From assembly GCF_951793255.1 (NCBI RefSeq), contig NZ_OX636706.1:62001-126000 (forward strand): a stretch of 64,000 bases of DNA, written 5' to 3'. This DNA comes from Desulfovibrio piger. Its GTDB lineage: Bacteria > Desulfobacterota > Desulfovibrionia > Desulfovibrionales > Desulfovibrionaceae. Below, piece after piece: positions 9,440 to 17,781 of the stretch. Under the pieces are notes generated by a model. The model worked only from the letters and a program-made list of their open reading frames with translations. It had not been told where the DNA came from and searched no databases. Numbering within the stretch: the stretch's first letter is position 1; each line of letters starts with the position of its first letter. The translations under genes were made by a program, and so were the position numbers.

Positions 9440-10939
9440 GCCTTGTGCCCTCCTATCTGCTGGTTGCGTTCCCTGGTCGTTGCTCCCTCTTCCAGGTTCA
9501 TGCCCTTCAGCAGAGCATTTTTGCCATAGCGTTCACGGATTTTCAGGATGGCCTCCTGTCTCTTGCGTTCTTTCTGGAGCTGTCCCTGTTCCTGCTCTTC
9601 CCGCTTCTGCTCCGCAGCATAATCGGTGAACAAATCGAGCTGTCTGGGCTTTTTGTCTTTGCCTGTCTGGTTTTCATGCAAGACATGGGCTGCTACCAAG
9701 TTGATACGCCTGACCAGCAAGTTTCGATCCACAATGCGATCAAAAAGCTCCAGCACAGCATGTGTCATCCGTCTGCTGGAAGATGTGAACTGGCCTAGAT
9801 TGACCGTACCATGTGCATGCTGAGGAAGCTGACGTCCATAGCTGTCCGTAATCACCAGACCGGTATAACCACGCTCAGGAGACAGACTCTCGATATCATA
9901 CCCCACCGTCAGTACCAGCTGATCCGTCACCAAACGCTTGCCCACCAGATCCAGAGCAAGCGAGTCTACCATCTCCTTGACCACCAGACGAGCTTTTTCC
10001 ACCTCATAGGGAGAGTGTAGCACTTGTCCTGAACCTATGCTCCTGGAAGATGGCTGGTATGCCTTGATATCTGCCATCGTACACGGTTCATAACCCCAGG
10101 CATGATCTATCAGCAGCTCTGCATTCACCCCAAACAGGCGAAAGAGTAAATCCTCGCTATGGATGGAATAGCGTGCAATATCTCCCATCGTTTTGATGCC
10201 GTACTTTTCCAGCTTCTGGACATATCCTCTGCCAACTCTCCAGAAATCCCTCAAGGGGGTGTGATGCCACAACTGCTGGCGATACGACATCTCATCCAGA
10301 CAGGCTATACGCACACCATCCTCATCTGCTGCTACTTTTTTGGCCATGATATCCATAGCCACTTTTGCCAGATAGAGATTTGTGCCTATACCTGCTGTAG
10401 CTGTGATACCAGTGCTGCGTAGCACATCAAGAATGACGCTCTTAGTGAGTTCATGTACGGATGTACGATAATTTTTTAAATAGGAAGTAGCATCGATAAA
10501 GACCTCATCGATGGAATAAACGTGGATATCATCAGGAGAGAAATACTTCAGGTATACGCTGTAAACTCTGGTACTGTACTCGATATAGAGAGCCATACGA
10601 GGCACAGCTGTCAGAACTTATGGCTAGGGAAGGATCAGCAGCTAGCTCAAGAGCATCTGAGGATTCTCCCGTGAATCTCCTCCGTGGAGCTTTCTGTCTG
10701 CGCAACGCATTGGCTGCATGTACTTTCTGGATGACCTCAAAATAGCGTGCTCTACCCGGAATGCCATGAGCTTTCAATGAGGGAGAAACTGCCAGGCAAA
10801 TAGTCTTCTCTGTTCTGCTGGGATCAGCTACCACCAGGTGAGTAGTCAACGGATCAAGACCACGCTCCATACATTCCACAGAGGCGTAAAAAGACTTGAG
10901 ATCGATGGCTATATAACTGCGTGCTGGCATATGAATCAT
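9436..10939 (-). pseudogene. Y-family DNA polymerase (DinB/UmuC type), frameshifted
   Basis: The N-terminal 110 residues or so (AIDLKSFYASVECMERG, metal-binding Asp) are read from 10939 and the rest (SIDEVFIDATSYLK, then palm, finger and little-finger regions) continues in another frame to 9436. The frame change falls at about 10611-10619; removing one base there joins the two parts as ADPSLAIS-LTAVPRMALY, which matches the family. Such polymerases insert nucleotides opposite DNA lesions. All expected motifs remain on either side, so the break looks recent or could be a sequencing error. It overlaps the YolD-like gene by 4 bases. Confidence 0.85.
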
Positions 10940-11130
10940 GCTGCTCTATCTGTGCCTAGTAGTTCTTCGATAAATTTCATCTATCATCTTTATATTTTTA
11001 CTAGTCAGCAGCTTAAACTATAGCAATATCAAGAAGGGGTTCCAAGGTGATAAAACATATCAATTTGATAAAGTATTCGTCAAGGAAAGCGGATGATATT
11101 TTTCTTTGACGATATAGAAACAATTGAACA

Positions 11131-11700
11131 CTCCACCGGCTAAAGCCGGTGGATTCACCGTGGCGACTAAAGTCGCGTTCCGGCTAAAGCCGGTATGGCC
11201 CCTGCTGAAGCAGGCTGAAGTCATTCCCCCTCAATTCGGAAGGTTTCATCTGCATCTTCCTGTTGCGTGATGTATTGCTTAATGACCTCATCGGTCACAT
11301 TGCCACTGCTGCAACAGAAATAGCCACGCGCCCACATATGACGTCCCCAGTACTGGCGGCGCAACAATGGAAATTCATTTATCATGGCATGCGCGGTTCG
11401 GCCTTTCAGTTGTTGCATCAACTTGCTCACAGCAAGGCTTGGTGAAATCGAAACGAAAAGATGGATATGGTCGGGTGCTATATGTCCTTTGAGAATTTCC
11501 ACCTGCTTTTCACAGATGCCGCGTATCAGCGACCTGGCTCTCTGGGCGATGTCGCCTGACAAAATCTTTTTCCTGTACTTGGTTATCCAGACCAGGTGCA
11601 GGTGAATTGAAAAAACACTGTGGGAGCCTTTACGATAATTGCTCATGCCCACAGACTACAAAAGAAACGCTAAAGCCGCCACCTAAAGGTGGGGGTTTTA
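11131..11700 (-). mobile_element. IS200/IS605-type element with TnpA only
   Basis: The transposase gene is flanked by short perfect hairpins: CCACCGGCTAAAGCCGGTGG at 11133-11152, GCGACTAAAGTCGC at 11163-11176, CCGGCTAAAGCCGG at 11180-11193 and CCTGCTGAAGCAGG at 11200-11213 downstream of tnpA, and CCACCTAAAGGTGG at 11679-11692 upstream. IS200-type elements move as single strands and TnpA reads such hairpins at the ends. Exact ends cannot be set by eye, since the family makes no target duplication. The run of four closely spaced hairpins with an AA-containing loop is richer than the usual one per end. Confidence 0.75.
11221..11646 (-). CDS. tnpA: IS200/IS605 family transposase TnpA (Y1 HUH)
   Basis: About 141 residues from the ATG at 11646 (MSNYRKGSHSVFSIHLHLVW). 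It has the HUH metal-binding pair in DHIHLFVSI and a candidate catalytic tyrosine in IKQYITQQ. WITKYRKKIL and YWGRHMWARGYF are standard TnpA_IS200 signatures. The enzyme excises and inserts a single-stranded circle at its hairpin ends. No TnpB lies beside it. Length and motifs are complete, so it may be active. A second, different TnpA is at 25799-26254. Confidence 0.92.
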   Translation of the reverse strand: MSNYRKGSHSVFSIHLHLVWITKYRKKILSGDIAQRARSLIRGICEKQVEILKGHIAPDHIHLFVSISPSLAVSKLMQQLKGRTAHAMINEFPLLRRQYWGRHMWARGYFCCSSGNVTDEVIKQYITQQEDADETFRIEGE

Positions 11701-11914
11701 CCCCTCCCTGAGTGGGACAATAAGATGAAAATATATTATGCAGATGAATCCTCTTACAAGTATAAAATTGATCTTATACAGATATTTTTCTCCACGTAAT
11801 ACTGTGATGATAAAACTCAATAAAAATACTCTCTATAATTTTTGATGAATTTTACAGGGAAGGAGAGAACCCATGAAAAGATCATCTCCTTCCCCTTTTT
11901 ATACTATCAAGCTT

Positions 11915-12424
11915 TTATGATCTTTTTAAATGCTTGATCATCTCGTTTGCCTCAGCACCTGTCATATTACTACTACCGTGGCTAAACATATCCATACACA
12001 ACTGATCTATATGTATACGCTTTCTACCAGCCAACTGCTTTATAAAATCTTTCTGTTTCTCACTAGCCAGTTTGCTTCCACCCCCATGTTTATTCTGAGA
12101 AGGTGGTAACGCTGTTGTACTGGAATTGCTATTAACTGGATATGTAGAATCTTTCTGACCTGTAGATACTGCTGGATGACATACTGTTTGAGACGACATG
12201 AAATTCATCTGATCTTGAATCTTTGCCTGAGCATCGTTTCTAGCAGCATTGATAATATCGACTGTGTTGTAAGAATTCACTGTAGCCTGATTTGCACTAC
12301 CAAAGTTGGATACTGTCATCGTACCATCACAGAGAGATACAGATACGATAGCAGTATGCTCATTTTCAGAATTTGGTGACTGCTGCACTGAAAAACTATA
12401 AGATTTTTTGTTTTGAGTATCCAT
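11915..12424 (-). CDS. Hypothetical protein with phage/plasmid-type C-terminal helix domain
   Basis: 169 residues. The first 110 are low-complexity and rich in Ser, Asn and Gln. The last 55 (KLASEKQKDFIKQLAGRK ... MTGAEANEMIKHLKRS) resemble a short C-terminal domain seen in several phage and plasmid proteins, where it ends single-strand-binding or recombination proteins. It starts 10 bases after the HUH replication gene, on the same strand, so the two form a small operon. AT-rich like that partner. Function unknown; a DNA-binding helper of the replication protein is possible. Confidence 0.6.
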   Translation of the reverse strand: MDTQNKKSYSFSVQQSPNSENEHTAIVSVSLCDGTMTVSNFGSANQATVNSYNTVDIINAARNDAQAKIQDQMNFMSSQTVCHPAVSTGQKDSTYPVNSNSSTTALPPSQNKHGGGSKLASEKQKDFIKQLAGRKRIHIDQLCMDMFSHGSSNMTGAEANEMIKHLKRS

Positions 12425-12434
12425 GATAATCCCC

Positions 12435-13034
12435 TTAATTATTATCAGAATTATGAGAATCTATGTTTTTATTTTTAGGTAAACGTGACATACCAAAGTT
12501 TCTCTGTCCATCATGAATAGAACCTTTGGTATATGCTTTTGCTAAATATAAAGCCTGCTGTTTCACTTCACCTAATCTTGAATCAAACTTTTCAACATCA
12601 GATGTCCTGGTAATCATTTTGCCATTATAATCCATATTGGATTTATTCGTGCAGTAGTCTATCAATCCTTTTGAATCTCTATCTATATCTAGAGTAGAAT
12701 TCCAAATTGTCTCAACACTTTTAAAGACATGGTTATAAGTCTTAACTCTAGTTCCATCTAACAAGAACAAGCAATGATAGTGAGGATGATTACTTTTGTT
12801 TTGTTCACGTACCCAAATATAATACGGATCACATTTACGACGTTTATACTTTTTAACCATATGTGCCATGCAATCAGATATATTTTTTGATGAGGTATCT
12901 CCAGTATAATTTTGAGGATATCTAACATCAAACCTGATGGATAATGTTTTACGATGATTGTCTGTATAGAAGTCTAACAACTCATTGACACTATTTTTGA
13001 TATTATCCAGATACTGTACGTTTTTGTTTTTCAT
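12435..13034 (-). CDS. Inovirus Gp2 / YagK-YfjJ-like rolling-circle replication protein
   Basis: 199 residues. The centre reads YIWVREQNKSNHPHYHCLFLLDG, with the HYH form of the HUH metal-binding motif, and the C-terminal half has LYLAKAYTKGS, where Tyr is the likely nicking residue. This matches the inovirus Gp2/YagK-YfjJ family found in filamentous phages, satellites and cryptic prophages, thought to start rolling-circle replication. It is short for a full Rep, so it may be trimmed. Strongly AT-rich, with iteron-like repeats upstream at about 13215-13320. Probably the core of a small replicon or satellite remnant in the island. Confidence 0.75.
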   Translation of the reverse strand: MKNKNVQYLDNIKNSVNELLDFYTDNHRKTLSIRFDVRYPQNYTGDTSSKNISDCMAHMVKKYKRRKCDPYYIWVREQNKSNHPHYHCLFLLDGTRVKTYNHVFKSVETIWNSTLDIDRDSKGLIDYCTNKSNMDYNGKMITRTSDVEKFDSRLGEVKQQALYLAKAYTKGSIHDGQRNFGMSRLPKNKNIDSHNSDNN

Positions 13035-13214
13035 ATTTTCACCTCATATTTAGATAAAAAATATCAAATAACAACAATCCAATACTCTGCAAATATGCTG
13101 ATGACATGTTTGCAGTGTATTGGATAAATATACCTTCACATTCCATATCGTTTTTTGTTAAATCAATTACTTTTCCATACTCAACATTCAATCAGCACAT
13201 TTAGTTGCTGTTTT

Positions 13215-13320
13215 AATGTTTAAACAATTACTAACTATTCCACATATAAAGTTACTATTTTTGATATTTAAACAATCTAACTACTTCCTATATAAAGTTA
13301 CTATTTTAATATATTATATT
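13215..13320. repeat. Two iteron-like direct repeats upstream of the HUH Rep gene
   Basis: TAAACAAT recurs at 13221 and 13269, and TATAAAGTTACTATTTT recurs at 13245 and 13291, so a unit of about 46-48 bp appears twice with small changes. A weaker third copy may lie just upstream. Direct repeats in AT-rich DNA beside a replication gene suggest an origin or Rep-binding region; this role is inferred. The wider gene-free stretch 13035-13767 otherwise holds only a terminator. Confidence 0.55.
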
Positions 13321-13422
13321 AGTATTACATACCCCCTATATAGTTGAGTGTTACAAACCTTAAGAACAGAGACCATGAAGAGTAAAACTTCATATTATGT
13401 ATGTCCGAATTATTTTATACAT

Positions 13423-13457
13423 AAAAAAAAGCATAGCTTAATACTATGCTCTTTTTT
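13423..13457. terminator. Bidirectional Rho-independent terminator
   Basis: Seven-base arms AGCATAG (13430-13436) and CTATGCT (13444-13450) with a 7-base loop, preceded by A8 and followed by T6, so it can act on both strands. It may end a short transcript from the AT-rich region; no convincing gene leads into it. Confidence 0.7.
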
Positions 13458-13767
13458 ATTCTCATTTGACGGAAACTATATCGCAAAAGTATCGTTCTTA
13501 TGCAAACAGAGAGCCTTCAAAGCTTACCTATGCACCATAGATGACTAGCAATTTGAGGAGAGGGGACAGCATTTTTTATCCGATTTTTCCGCTAAAAAAT
13601 CACTCTACATCATTTTTTCCCTGATCGAGAGAAGATTTCCATAGTTTGAACGGTCTCTTTGGATCATAAAGAGCTTCTATGGAATCCTTGTAACGCTACT
13701 TGCATGTCTGCTTCTGAAGGACATTATTCTAATACAAACCTCAAAGGTTTTCTCATTCTCTATTCGT

Positions 13768-14940
13768 CTACCAGAAGCTCAGTTCACTCTCGCTATGAGT
13801 CTCCCCTTCAAGTAGAAGTGATGCTCTCTTCTGTACGGCAATTTCAATATACTTCAAACGCTTTGAAGAAAGGTTATAACGAGGATGTTTCTTCAGCTTA
13901 AAGTTTAGGAGATGCCGTAATCCTTCACGATGTCTTGACTTCATACAAGACTTAGCTACAGAGAAAAAGTTGCTGTAACACACTGGTGCTTGGACATCAG
14001 CAAAATTAATAAAAACATCCTTACTCTCTATTTCTATGGGAGAGGCAAAATTAAATAGTGAGTTCCCGTGATCAAACAGTGGTGCAGGAGCTTTGAGAGT
14101 ATTCGTTGCAGCATCCACAAGAAAACCAAAGTTTCCAAAGTGGCGATCAGTATTGGCAATGACAGCATCAAAGACGAACATATCCTCCAGCATGTCCCTA
14201 TACTTAGAATCAAGCGTTCCATAGTAATCGATGACTGCCTGCATTCCTCCTTGCTTCACAATATTGCCCACAGGAACAAATGAAATATCCTTGCTGGTGA
14301 AAATTTCACACTTTGAGCAAAGTCTCGATTTCCATTTGGCGATATTATACTCGATTGCATTCACACCGAGTATCTGGGCAATCTGCCATGCATAGTATTC
14401 TGAATAGGGCTCATTTCCTGTATTTGATGCCCCTACAGTACCACCTTTATAAAGGTATATTTTACCAGATTGCCTGCGCCAGCACTTGGGAAGCATACCG
14501 TTCGTTGTAAATTCAGGACTCGATACTACAGATGTACGAACAGAGCTGCCATAGCCGGTAAAAGCAATATTAGCTAACAACTCGCTGAATTTATTGTCAT
14601 AAAGATTGCACTGGTCAAAGGTTTTGGAATCCCCTTCCCGTACAACCCAGTAGCTGTCGTTGAGAGAAAGCCCCTTGCTGACATCTATGATGCCCATTGT
14701 GCTATTCGCAGATAGACCAGTCTTTGCCAGAAACGAATGGATGTACGCTCTGTTCCTGGGAATCTTTCTGTGCTTCAGCCAACGAGCAAGGCCCTTATCC
14801 GTCACCTCCATTCCAAGCGGTATGAGTGACAGCGAATCCTGATCTATGTGCGTTATGGAGATCTCAGGAATATCACCGGTATCCTTAGCGGAAAATCGAA
14901 TCAGCTCCCTGTCGAAGAGCTTCAAGATGTAATCAGCCAT
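13768..14940 (-). CDS. HipA-like serine/threonine kinase, no HipB partner
   Basis: 390 residues with the HipA/CtkA kinase layout: a lysine-bearing strand YLYKGG (about 165), catalytic loop NTDRHFGN (263-270) and the metal-binding Asp in PLFDHGNS (about 290). HipA kinases phosphorylate proteins such as GltX and slow growth. Full HipA has an N-terminal subdomain and a HipB DNA-binding partner; here the first 110 residues do not look like HipA_N and no HTH gene is adjacent, so a stand-alone kinase is more likely than a classical toxin. The IS1-family element inserted 46 bp upstream of its start and may have removed or changed its promoter. Confidence 0.75.
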   Translation of the reverse strand: MADYILKLFDRELIRFSAKDTGDIPEISITHIDQDSLSLIPLGMEVTDKGLARWLKHRKIPRNRAYIHSFLAKTGLSANSTMGIIDVSKGLSLNDSYWVVREGDSKTFDQCNLYDNKFSELLANIAFTGYGSSVRTSVVSSPEFTTNGMLPKCWRRQSGKIYLYKGGTVGASNTGNEPYSEYYAWQIAQILGVNAIEYNIAKWKSRLCSKCEIFTSKDISFVPVGNIVKQGGMQAVIDYYGTLDSKYRDMLEDMFVFDAVIANTDRHFGNFGFLVDAATNTLKAPAPLFDHGNSLFNFASPIEIESKDVFINFADVQAPVCYSNFFSVAKSCMKSRHREGLRHLLNFKLKKHPRYNLSSKRLKYIEIAVQKRASLLLEGETHSESELSFW

Positions 14941-14986
14941 GCCTGCTCCGTTTTGGGCTACTCGCTTGCTTACCTGAAATTTTTTC

Positions 14987-15745
14987 GAGAGTATTGCATA
15001 AAGAATGTTATAATGGTATACTCCAGTTAAGGAGTTCTTTATGCAATACTGTCCAAAATGTGCGTCAGAGCGGATTGTGAAGAATGGAAGACACTTGGAG
15101 CGTCAGAGATTTCGCTGCAAAGACTGCGGTTTTCAATTTACCCGTGACACTCCCAGAGGACGACCGGCAACGGAAAAGGCAATGGCCATCCTGCTTTATA
15201 CTTTGGGCCTTTCGTTTAATGCCATAGCACGTATTTATGGAGTTGCAACATCGACCGTCATGCGTTGGGTCCGGGATTTCGCTGAAAAAACTTATGAAAA
15301 GCCTTCTCCTGGGGAAGCTGTCATCATAGAACTTGATGAGATGTGGCACTATTTGCATTCAAAAAAAACAAACTATGGCTCTGGAAAGCTTATTGTCGCG
15401 ATACCGGTCAACTCATTGACTGGGAATGTGGCAATCGTGACCAAAGCACTCTTGCAAGATTGATGGCAAGGCTTCGCCGTTGGTCTGTCTGGTTCTTCTG
15501 TACCGACAACTGGAAAGTATATCCACGGGAAATACCCGAGGACGACCTCATTCAAGGAAAACGGGGAACCGTGCGAATTGAACGAAATAATGCCCGCCAA
15601 AGACACTGGTTTGCCCGTTTCAAACGTAAATCCCAGGTGGTTTCAAGGTCCTTGCGAATGGTTGATCTCACAATATCTCTCTTTGCCAGATTTCATGTGA
15701 ACGGGCAAAGAGAAGATATTTTATCATTCTTTTAGCAATACTCTC
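14987..15745 (+). mobile_element. IS1-family insertion sequence, complete
   Basis: Terminal inverted repeats of about 23 bp: 14987-15009 (GAGAGTATTGCATAAAGAAT) and 15723-15745 read on the opposite strand (GAGAGTATTGCTAAAAGAAT). The element is flanked by a perfect 8-bp target duplication, ATTTTTTC at 14979-14986 and at 15746-15753. Total length 759 bp, close to the family norm. Intact ends, duplication and transposase frames point to a recent insertion. Confidence 0.95.
15041..15735 (+). CDS. IS1-family transposase (InsA-InsB' by -1 frameshift)
   Basis: The first frame (15041-15463) gives a zinc-finger N-terminus (CPKCASERIVKNG, CKDCGFQF) and a helix-turn-helix. At an A8 run (15361-15368) followed by C, a -1 slip joins HYLHSKK to NKLWLWKAYC and the catalytic domain continues to 15735. 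IS1 elements make their transposase by exactly this kind of programmed slip at A6C, so the split is normal and not damage. DDE-type residues lie in the DEMWHYL, CTDNWKVY and IERNNARQRH segments. Likely functional. Confidence 0.92.
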
Positions 15746-16162
15746 ATTTTTTCCATGTGTCGAGCTGTGTGTAGATGCGCACAAAACACCTTTCTTCCTC
15801 TCCGTCACCTGGATGAGGAAGCTCTGTGAACCATCCCCCAATTAAGGGATACCACAAAATCCTACACGCTCTATGCCTCGGGCATACCACGTTTTCCTTA
15901 AATCAAAAAGCGTGCTGTTCCTCCCTCAATGTCATGGCTTTGTAGAATCTACTTCCGGGCATATCCATCTCTTTGCCCAAATGGCAGCTCGCCAACCTTT
16001 TGACATTGACACAAGACAGGAGACTCAGCAGGATTGGAAAAGATGGATGCTTTGCTGCGGGGTAGTCCTTCTTCGTTCTATACTGCTTGCGTACCTTTAT
16101 GAGTACCATTCACATTTATTAAAATAAATATATCAAATATTATCAAATAGATATATAAAAAA
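15746..16162. other. Gene-poor island end
   Basis: No convincing gene. Short open frames on both strands (15873-16127 plus, 15903-16109 minus) lack recognisable domains. The last 60 bases are strongly AT-rich and lead directly into the tRNA-Ser fragment. Confidence 0.5.
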
Positions 16163-16185
16163 TTCGAATCCCACCCTCTCCGCCA
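16163..16185 (+). repeat. Attachment-site remnant: 3' end of a tRNA-Ser gene
   Basis: The sequence from TTCGAATCCC through CTCTCCGCCA matches the T-loop, T-stem 3' side and acceptor 3' strand of bacterial tRNA-Ser, including CCA. The bases just upstream are AT-rich and cannot form the rest of a tRNA, so this is only the 3' segment duplicated on integration. It marks the right end of the left-hand island; the intact tRNA-Ser is expected beyond the left end of the window. Confidence 0.85.
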
Positions 16186-16211
16186 CATCATAGTCCACAG
16201 AAATCCAAGAA

Positions 16212-16241
16212 AGTCCGCAAAGCCTTGAGCTGAGCGGACTT
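16212..16241 (+). terminator. Rho-independent terminator after the tRNA-Ser site
   Basis: AGTCCGC (16212-16218) pairs with GCGGACT (16234-16240), followed by TTTTT. It probably ended the original tRNA-Ser transcript. Confidence 0.65.
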
Positions 16242-16298
16242 TTTCTGTTTTTGAGGTTCAGGGACGTTCACGAAAGACCGTAGACAGCCACAAAAAAA

Positions 16299-16358
16299 GG
16301 GGGCAACTTTGGGGGCAAGTAATGTTGCCCCCATATATTTCAAACAGGAGTTGCCCCC
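16299..16358. repeat. Cluster of GGGGGCAA / TTGCCCCC repeats before truncated integrase
   Basis: GGGGGCAA occurs at 16299 and 16311 and the reverse form TTGCCCCC at about 16325 and 16350, four copies within 60 bp. Such runs are common just upstream of P4-type integrase genes beside a tRNA. They may bind the integrase arms or an excisionase; the role is inferred. Confidence 0.6.
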
Positions 16359-16359
16359 A

Positions 16360-16482
16360 ATGCCCGGAAAGCTCACGGATACCGCCATTCGCGGCGCGAA
16401 GCCCCTGGAAAAAGCCTACAAGCTGACGGATGGCGGCGGCCTCTGTCTGAAAGTTGCCCCGATGAGGCCGTCGAGCCGATAA
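16360..16482 (+). pseudogene. Truncated P4-type tyrosine integrase (N-terminal 40 residues)
   Basis: From ATG 16360 the reading is MPGKLTDTAIRGAKPLEKAY then KLTDGGGLCLKVAP, the DUF4102 N-terminus of P4-like integrases, before homology ends and a stop follows at 16480-16482. The catalytic domain is missing. Its place 175 bp past the tRNA-Ser 3' end is the usual integrase position, so an older element once sat at this site and was mostly lost. Confidence 0.85.
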
Positions 16483-17092
16483 TAACACCGTTGCCCCAGA
16501 GTTTTGATCCCCTTCCTTTACCGAAGCAGATCTGCCCGGCAGACACAGGCCAGCATACCATCTTCGATCTTGGAGGCTGTCCATGCGGCAGTTTCCCGCC
16601 GTTCTCTCCTGGCTATCCCAAGCGGAAAGCTGGGCAATAAGCCTGCCCGAACAAGACAGAAGGCCGCAGCCGTTTGCATGCAGATATGCCCTTCGCCCAA
16701 GAAGGGCAGGAGTTTCAGCTCTCCAGCCATATGACCTCATCAAAACAGGGAACCGTAGTAAATCATACCGTACATAAGCTTTGTTCTTTGTCCGACTTTC
16801 GCAGCAAGTATCCATCCCTGCGTATTGCCCTGGAGCTGTCTCACAATATCACCGCTGGACTATCGCACGGGATGCTTACTCTCCAGACAAGACGAGAGCT
16901 GATCGCGTTCCCGCATAGACCGTCCTGAATATCTGCCTCATAATTCATTGGCTAATAAAAACAGATATTTATTTATTTTGTTCTATAGAAAAAATATTAT
17001 TTTGAATATGTTTCAATAAAAAATAACACAAACCACTTATTTCTTGAAAAATATCTTTTACTCATATACGGTCGCCTCTGGCATATGAAATA
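16483..17092. other. Gene-free stretch before mucR
   Basis: The first half is GC-rich with scattered short frames on both strands (for example 16518-16730 minus) but no recognisable domain; it may be decayed island DNA. The last 170 bases are AT-rich and probably carry the mucR promoter. Confidence 0.45.
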
Positions 17093-17107
17093 AAAGGAGG
17101 GACTTTT

Positions 17108-17617
17108 ATGGCTCTGGAAGACAAAGATATTTTTAATGCCATTTTCAACAAATACAGCGACCAGCCCATCGAATTCATCATGGAGCAGTACGAAAAGGCA
17201 AAGATCCTTAATATGGCCATCGAGCGCCGGATTAACGCGCAGGCCGAGCAGCCTGTGAAGGTCGAAGAGGCCGCGCCTGCCGCTCTGCCCCCCGTGGACG
17301 AGCCCCTTCCCGTCGAAGAGGAAAAGAAGCCCGCCCCGGCCCCCAAAAAGATCTTCACCAAGGCCGATCTGGTCTTCAATCCCGCGGAAGCCATCACCGA
17401 CAACACCATCACCTGCTGCCTGTGCGGCAAGGCGGCCTGCTCCCTGACGTCCCGCCATCTGGCCAATCACGGCATCAATGTGGAAGAGTACAAATACCTC
17501 TGCGGCTATCCTTCCGAGCAGAAGCTGATGTCCCGGAATTTCGAAGCCAAGATGCGCCGCAATGTCCAGAGGGCCCAGCAGGCGCGCAAGGAAAAGCGCC
17601 GGGCCGAAAACGCCTAA
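17108..17617 (+). CDS. mucR: MucR/Ros-family zinc-finger transcriptional regulator
   Basis: 169 residues starting MALEDKDIFNAIFNKYSDQP, with an Ala/Pro/Glu-rich linker and a Ros-type zinc finger: TCCLCGKAACSLTSRHLANH supplies Cys-x2-Cys and the two His, followed by EEYKYLCGYPSEQKLM. MucR proteins bind AT-rich DNA and act as repressors or xenogeneic silencers. The Desulfovibrionaceae carry several copies. A strong AAAGGAGGG lies about 8 bases before the ATG and a terminator follows. A paralogue with nearly the same N-terminus sits in the conjugative island at 31662-32156. Confidence 0.93.
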   Translation: MALEDKDIFNAIFNKYSDQPIEFIMEQYEKAKILNMAIERRINAQAEQPVKVEEAAPAALPPVDEPLPVEEEKKPAPAPKKIFTKADLVFNPAEAITDNTITCCLCGKAACSLTSRHLANHGINVEEYKYLCGYPSEQKLMSRNFEAKMRRNVQRAQQARKEKRRAENA

Positions 17618-17678
17618 CGCCATCATGGCATGGCCTGCTCTGCTCCCAGGAGCGGGCATGATCCGTCCCGTAGTGAAA

Positions 17679-17725
17679 AGAAACAAAGAAGGGGATGCCC
17701 ACGGGCACCCCCTTCTTTGTTTCTT
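17679..17725 (+). terminator. Rho-independent terminator of mucR
   Basis: A long near-perfect inverted repeat: AGAAACAAAGAAGGGG at 17679-17694 pairs with the matching strand ending at 17725, with only a few loop bases around 17701. It lies between mucR and the convergent methyltransferase gene, so it may serve both. Confidence 0.8.
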
Positions 17726-17781
17726 CCGACATGCCGGCAGTCGCGGCAACGCCCCTCCGAATCCCGCCACAGGGCAGAGCA

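Noticed and set aside
13215-13320. CRISPR array
   Set aside because: Only two imperfect repeats and no cas genes anywhere in the window.
13348-13548. Plus-strand frame of 66 codons
   Set aside because: It contains the bidirectional terminator and has no coding character.
15041-15735. IS1 transposase as a frameshifted pseudogene
   Set aside because: The break is at A8C, the programmed slip site of the family, and ends and duplication are intact.
15873-16127. Frames on both strands between IS1 and the tRNA-Ser fragment
   Set aside because: No recognisable domain or ribosome site; both strands equally open.
16258-16815. Minus-strand frame of 185 codons across the integrase stub
   Set aside because: It is antisense to the recognisable integrase N-terminus and the GGGGGCAA repeats and shows no domain.
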